Assembly: GCF_963676935.1 (NCBI RefSeq)
Contig: NZ_OY781470.1
Span: 2,700,680-2,764,679 of the forward strand
Source of the DNA: Halarcobacter sp.
GTDB lineage: Bacteria; Campylobacterota; Campylobacteria; Campylobacterales; Arcobacteraceae
Length of the DNA stretch: 64,000 bases
Reading direction: 5' to 3'
Shown: positions 63,383 through 64,000 of the stretch, piece by piece
Numbering within the stretch: position 1 is the first letter of the stretch
Layout of the letters: each line of letters starts with the position of its first letter
The notes under the pieces: generated by a model
Seen by the model: the letters and a program-made list of their open reading frames with translations, nothing else
What the model was told of the DNA's origin: nothing
Databases searched by the model: none
Position numbers and translations under genes: made by a program

Positions 63383-64000
63383 CTAATTATTAGGTACTAA
63401 AATTGTAAGTTTCCCACTCTCTTTCATTCCACCTGCAAAAAGTGCTGCATTTTTTCCAAATCCATAAAAAAAATCTGCCCTGATTTCTCCTGTAATTGCA
63501 CCACCAACATCTGCTGCAACCATAAGCCTATCAATTTTTTCTTGAGTAACTGAATTTTTAGTATTTATAAATACTGGCATCCCTAAGGGGATATATCTTC
63601 TATCAACAGCTAAATTTCTTCCTCCAACTAAAGGTGTACCTAATGCTCCTGTTGCCCCTGATTTTCTTTCAGAAAAGAAGATATAACTTCTATTTTTAAA
63701 AAGTACTTCATCAAGTCGTTGTGGGTTATCTTCAAAATATGCTTTAATACCTTGCATAGAAGCCCCATAATCTTTTAAAACACCCTCTTTTAATAAAAGT
63801 CCTCCTATACCACTATATTTATGACCATTTTGATTTGCATAACCTATATTTATTATTTCCCCTGTATCAAGTTCAACTTTTCCAGAACCTTGCACTTGTA
63901 AAAAGAATAATTCGATTCTATCATCAACATAACAAATTGCTTCTAAATCATCTCTTTTTACTAATTCTTCTCTATCATCATAAGAAACAATTTTACCATC
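63383..64000 (-). CDS. mltA: Membrane-bound lytic murein transglycosylase A (partial, 5' end off window)
   Basis: The frame continues past the window edge: upstream of the internal Met at 63895 it reads DDRIELFFLQVQGSGK, the MltA core. The 3D domain follows (PLGMPVFINTKN; VAADVGGAITG; ADFFYGFG), whose Asp residues form the active site. It cleaves the MurNAc-GlcNAc bond of peptidoglycan to give anhydro ends. The N-terminal lipobox would lie beyond the window. Confidence 0.92.
   Translation of the reverse strand, partial: DGKIVSYDDREELVKRDDLEAICYVDDRIELFFLQVQGSGKVELDTGEIINIGYANQNGHKYSGIGGLLLKEGVLKDYGASMQGIKAYFEDNPQRLDEVLFKNRSYIFFSERKSGATGALGTPLVGGRNLAVDRRYIPLGMPVFINTKNSVTQEKIDRLMVAADVGGAITGEIRADFFYGFGKNAALFAGGMKESGKLTILVPNN

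Noticed and set aside
1-64000. CRISPR array, insertion sequences or rRNA
   Set aside because: No regularly spaced repeats, transposase frames or rRNA-like stretches were seen.

Overview
The window is AT-rich DNA from a member of the Campylobacterota, most like an Arcobacter-type (Arcobacteraceae) genome. The pointers are the codon bias, sensor kinases with the MGxMIGNIAHQWRQPL box typical of this phylum, the htrA-cprR-cprS gene order known from Campylobacter, and several short Cys-rich proteins of Campylobacterota type. The genus is inference; no rRNA is present.

Layout. 1-6.5 kb (minus strand): a probable operon of an ankyrin-OmpA lipoprotein, an alpha/alpha-toroid protein and a Fic-domain protein fused to a Mur-ligase-type N-terminal domain (cut by the window edge), next to a Cache-type histidine kinase. 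6.6-7.3 kb: a short membrane-anchored fragment, then a c-di-GMP-I (GEMM) riboswitch in front of a 75-aa membrane protein. 7.5-12.8 kb (plus): a complete NAD-linked [NiFe]-hydrogenase operon, hoxEFUYH plus a maturation protease. 12.8-28.2 kb (minus): an eleven-gene carbon-storage operon (GAPDH, phosphofructokinase, nucleotidyltransferase/phosphomannomutase fusion, GH57 amylase, GalT-like, glycogen synthase, phosphorylase-like, phosphoglucomutase, DUF4912, GH57 branching enzyme, FBPase-like), with a divergent GH57 4-alpha-glucanotransferase on the other side of the promoter. 31-36.5 kb: TonB-dependent receptor, polyferredoxin-NosL fusion, ExbB, ExbD and TonB, probably for metal (perhaps copper) uptake. 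36.6-44.6 kb: signalling block with a histidine kinase lacking its phospho-acceptor His, a response regulator, a chemoreceptor with a C-terminal CheR-type tether, a hemerythrin-GGDEF cyclase and a PAS kinase. 44.9-45.6 kb: a 29-aa microprotein with a hairpin leader and three tRNA genes (Leu, Ser, Cys). 45.8-47.5 kb: ilvD. 47.5-51.2 kb: a cut-down prophage (repressor, Mor-like activator, tail-collar fibre, holin-like proteins, amidase). 51.3-64 kb: htrA-cprRS and ordinary housekeeping genes (dtd, SDR, MarC, DsbD, thioredoxin, rhodanese, Psd, MltA).

How it fits together. The storage operon carries enzymes to make, branch, debranch and mobilise an alpha-glucan and to send it into glycolysis through phosphofructokinase and GAPDH. 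The neighbouring Hox hydrogenase could dispose of the NADH as H2, or feed NADH from H2. This pairing is inference from gene content. Several family members in the window have lost residues normally needed for catalysis (FBPase-like, phosphorylase-like, one kinase, one aminotransferase-like protein). c-di-GMP appears both as a product (hemerythrin-GGDEF protein) and as a ligand (riboswitch).

Most worth following up: the Fic-Mur fusion operon, the c-di-GMP switch with a visible anti-Shine-Dalgarno alternative, the glycogen-Hox region with its altered enzymes, and the microprotein with the hairpin leader.
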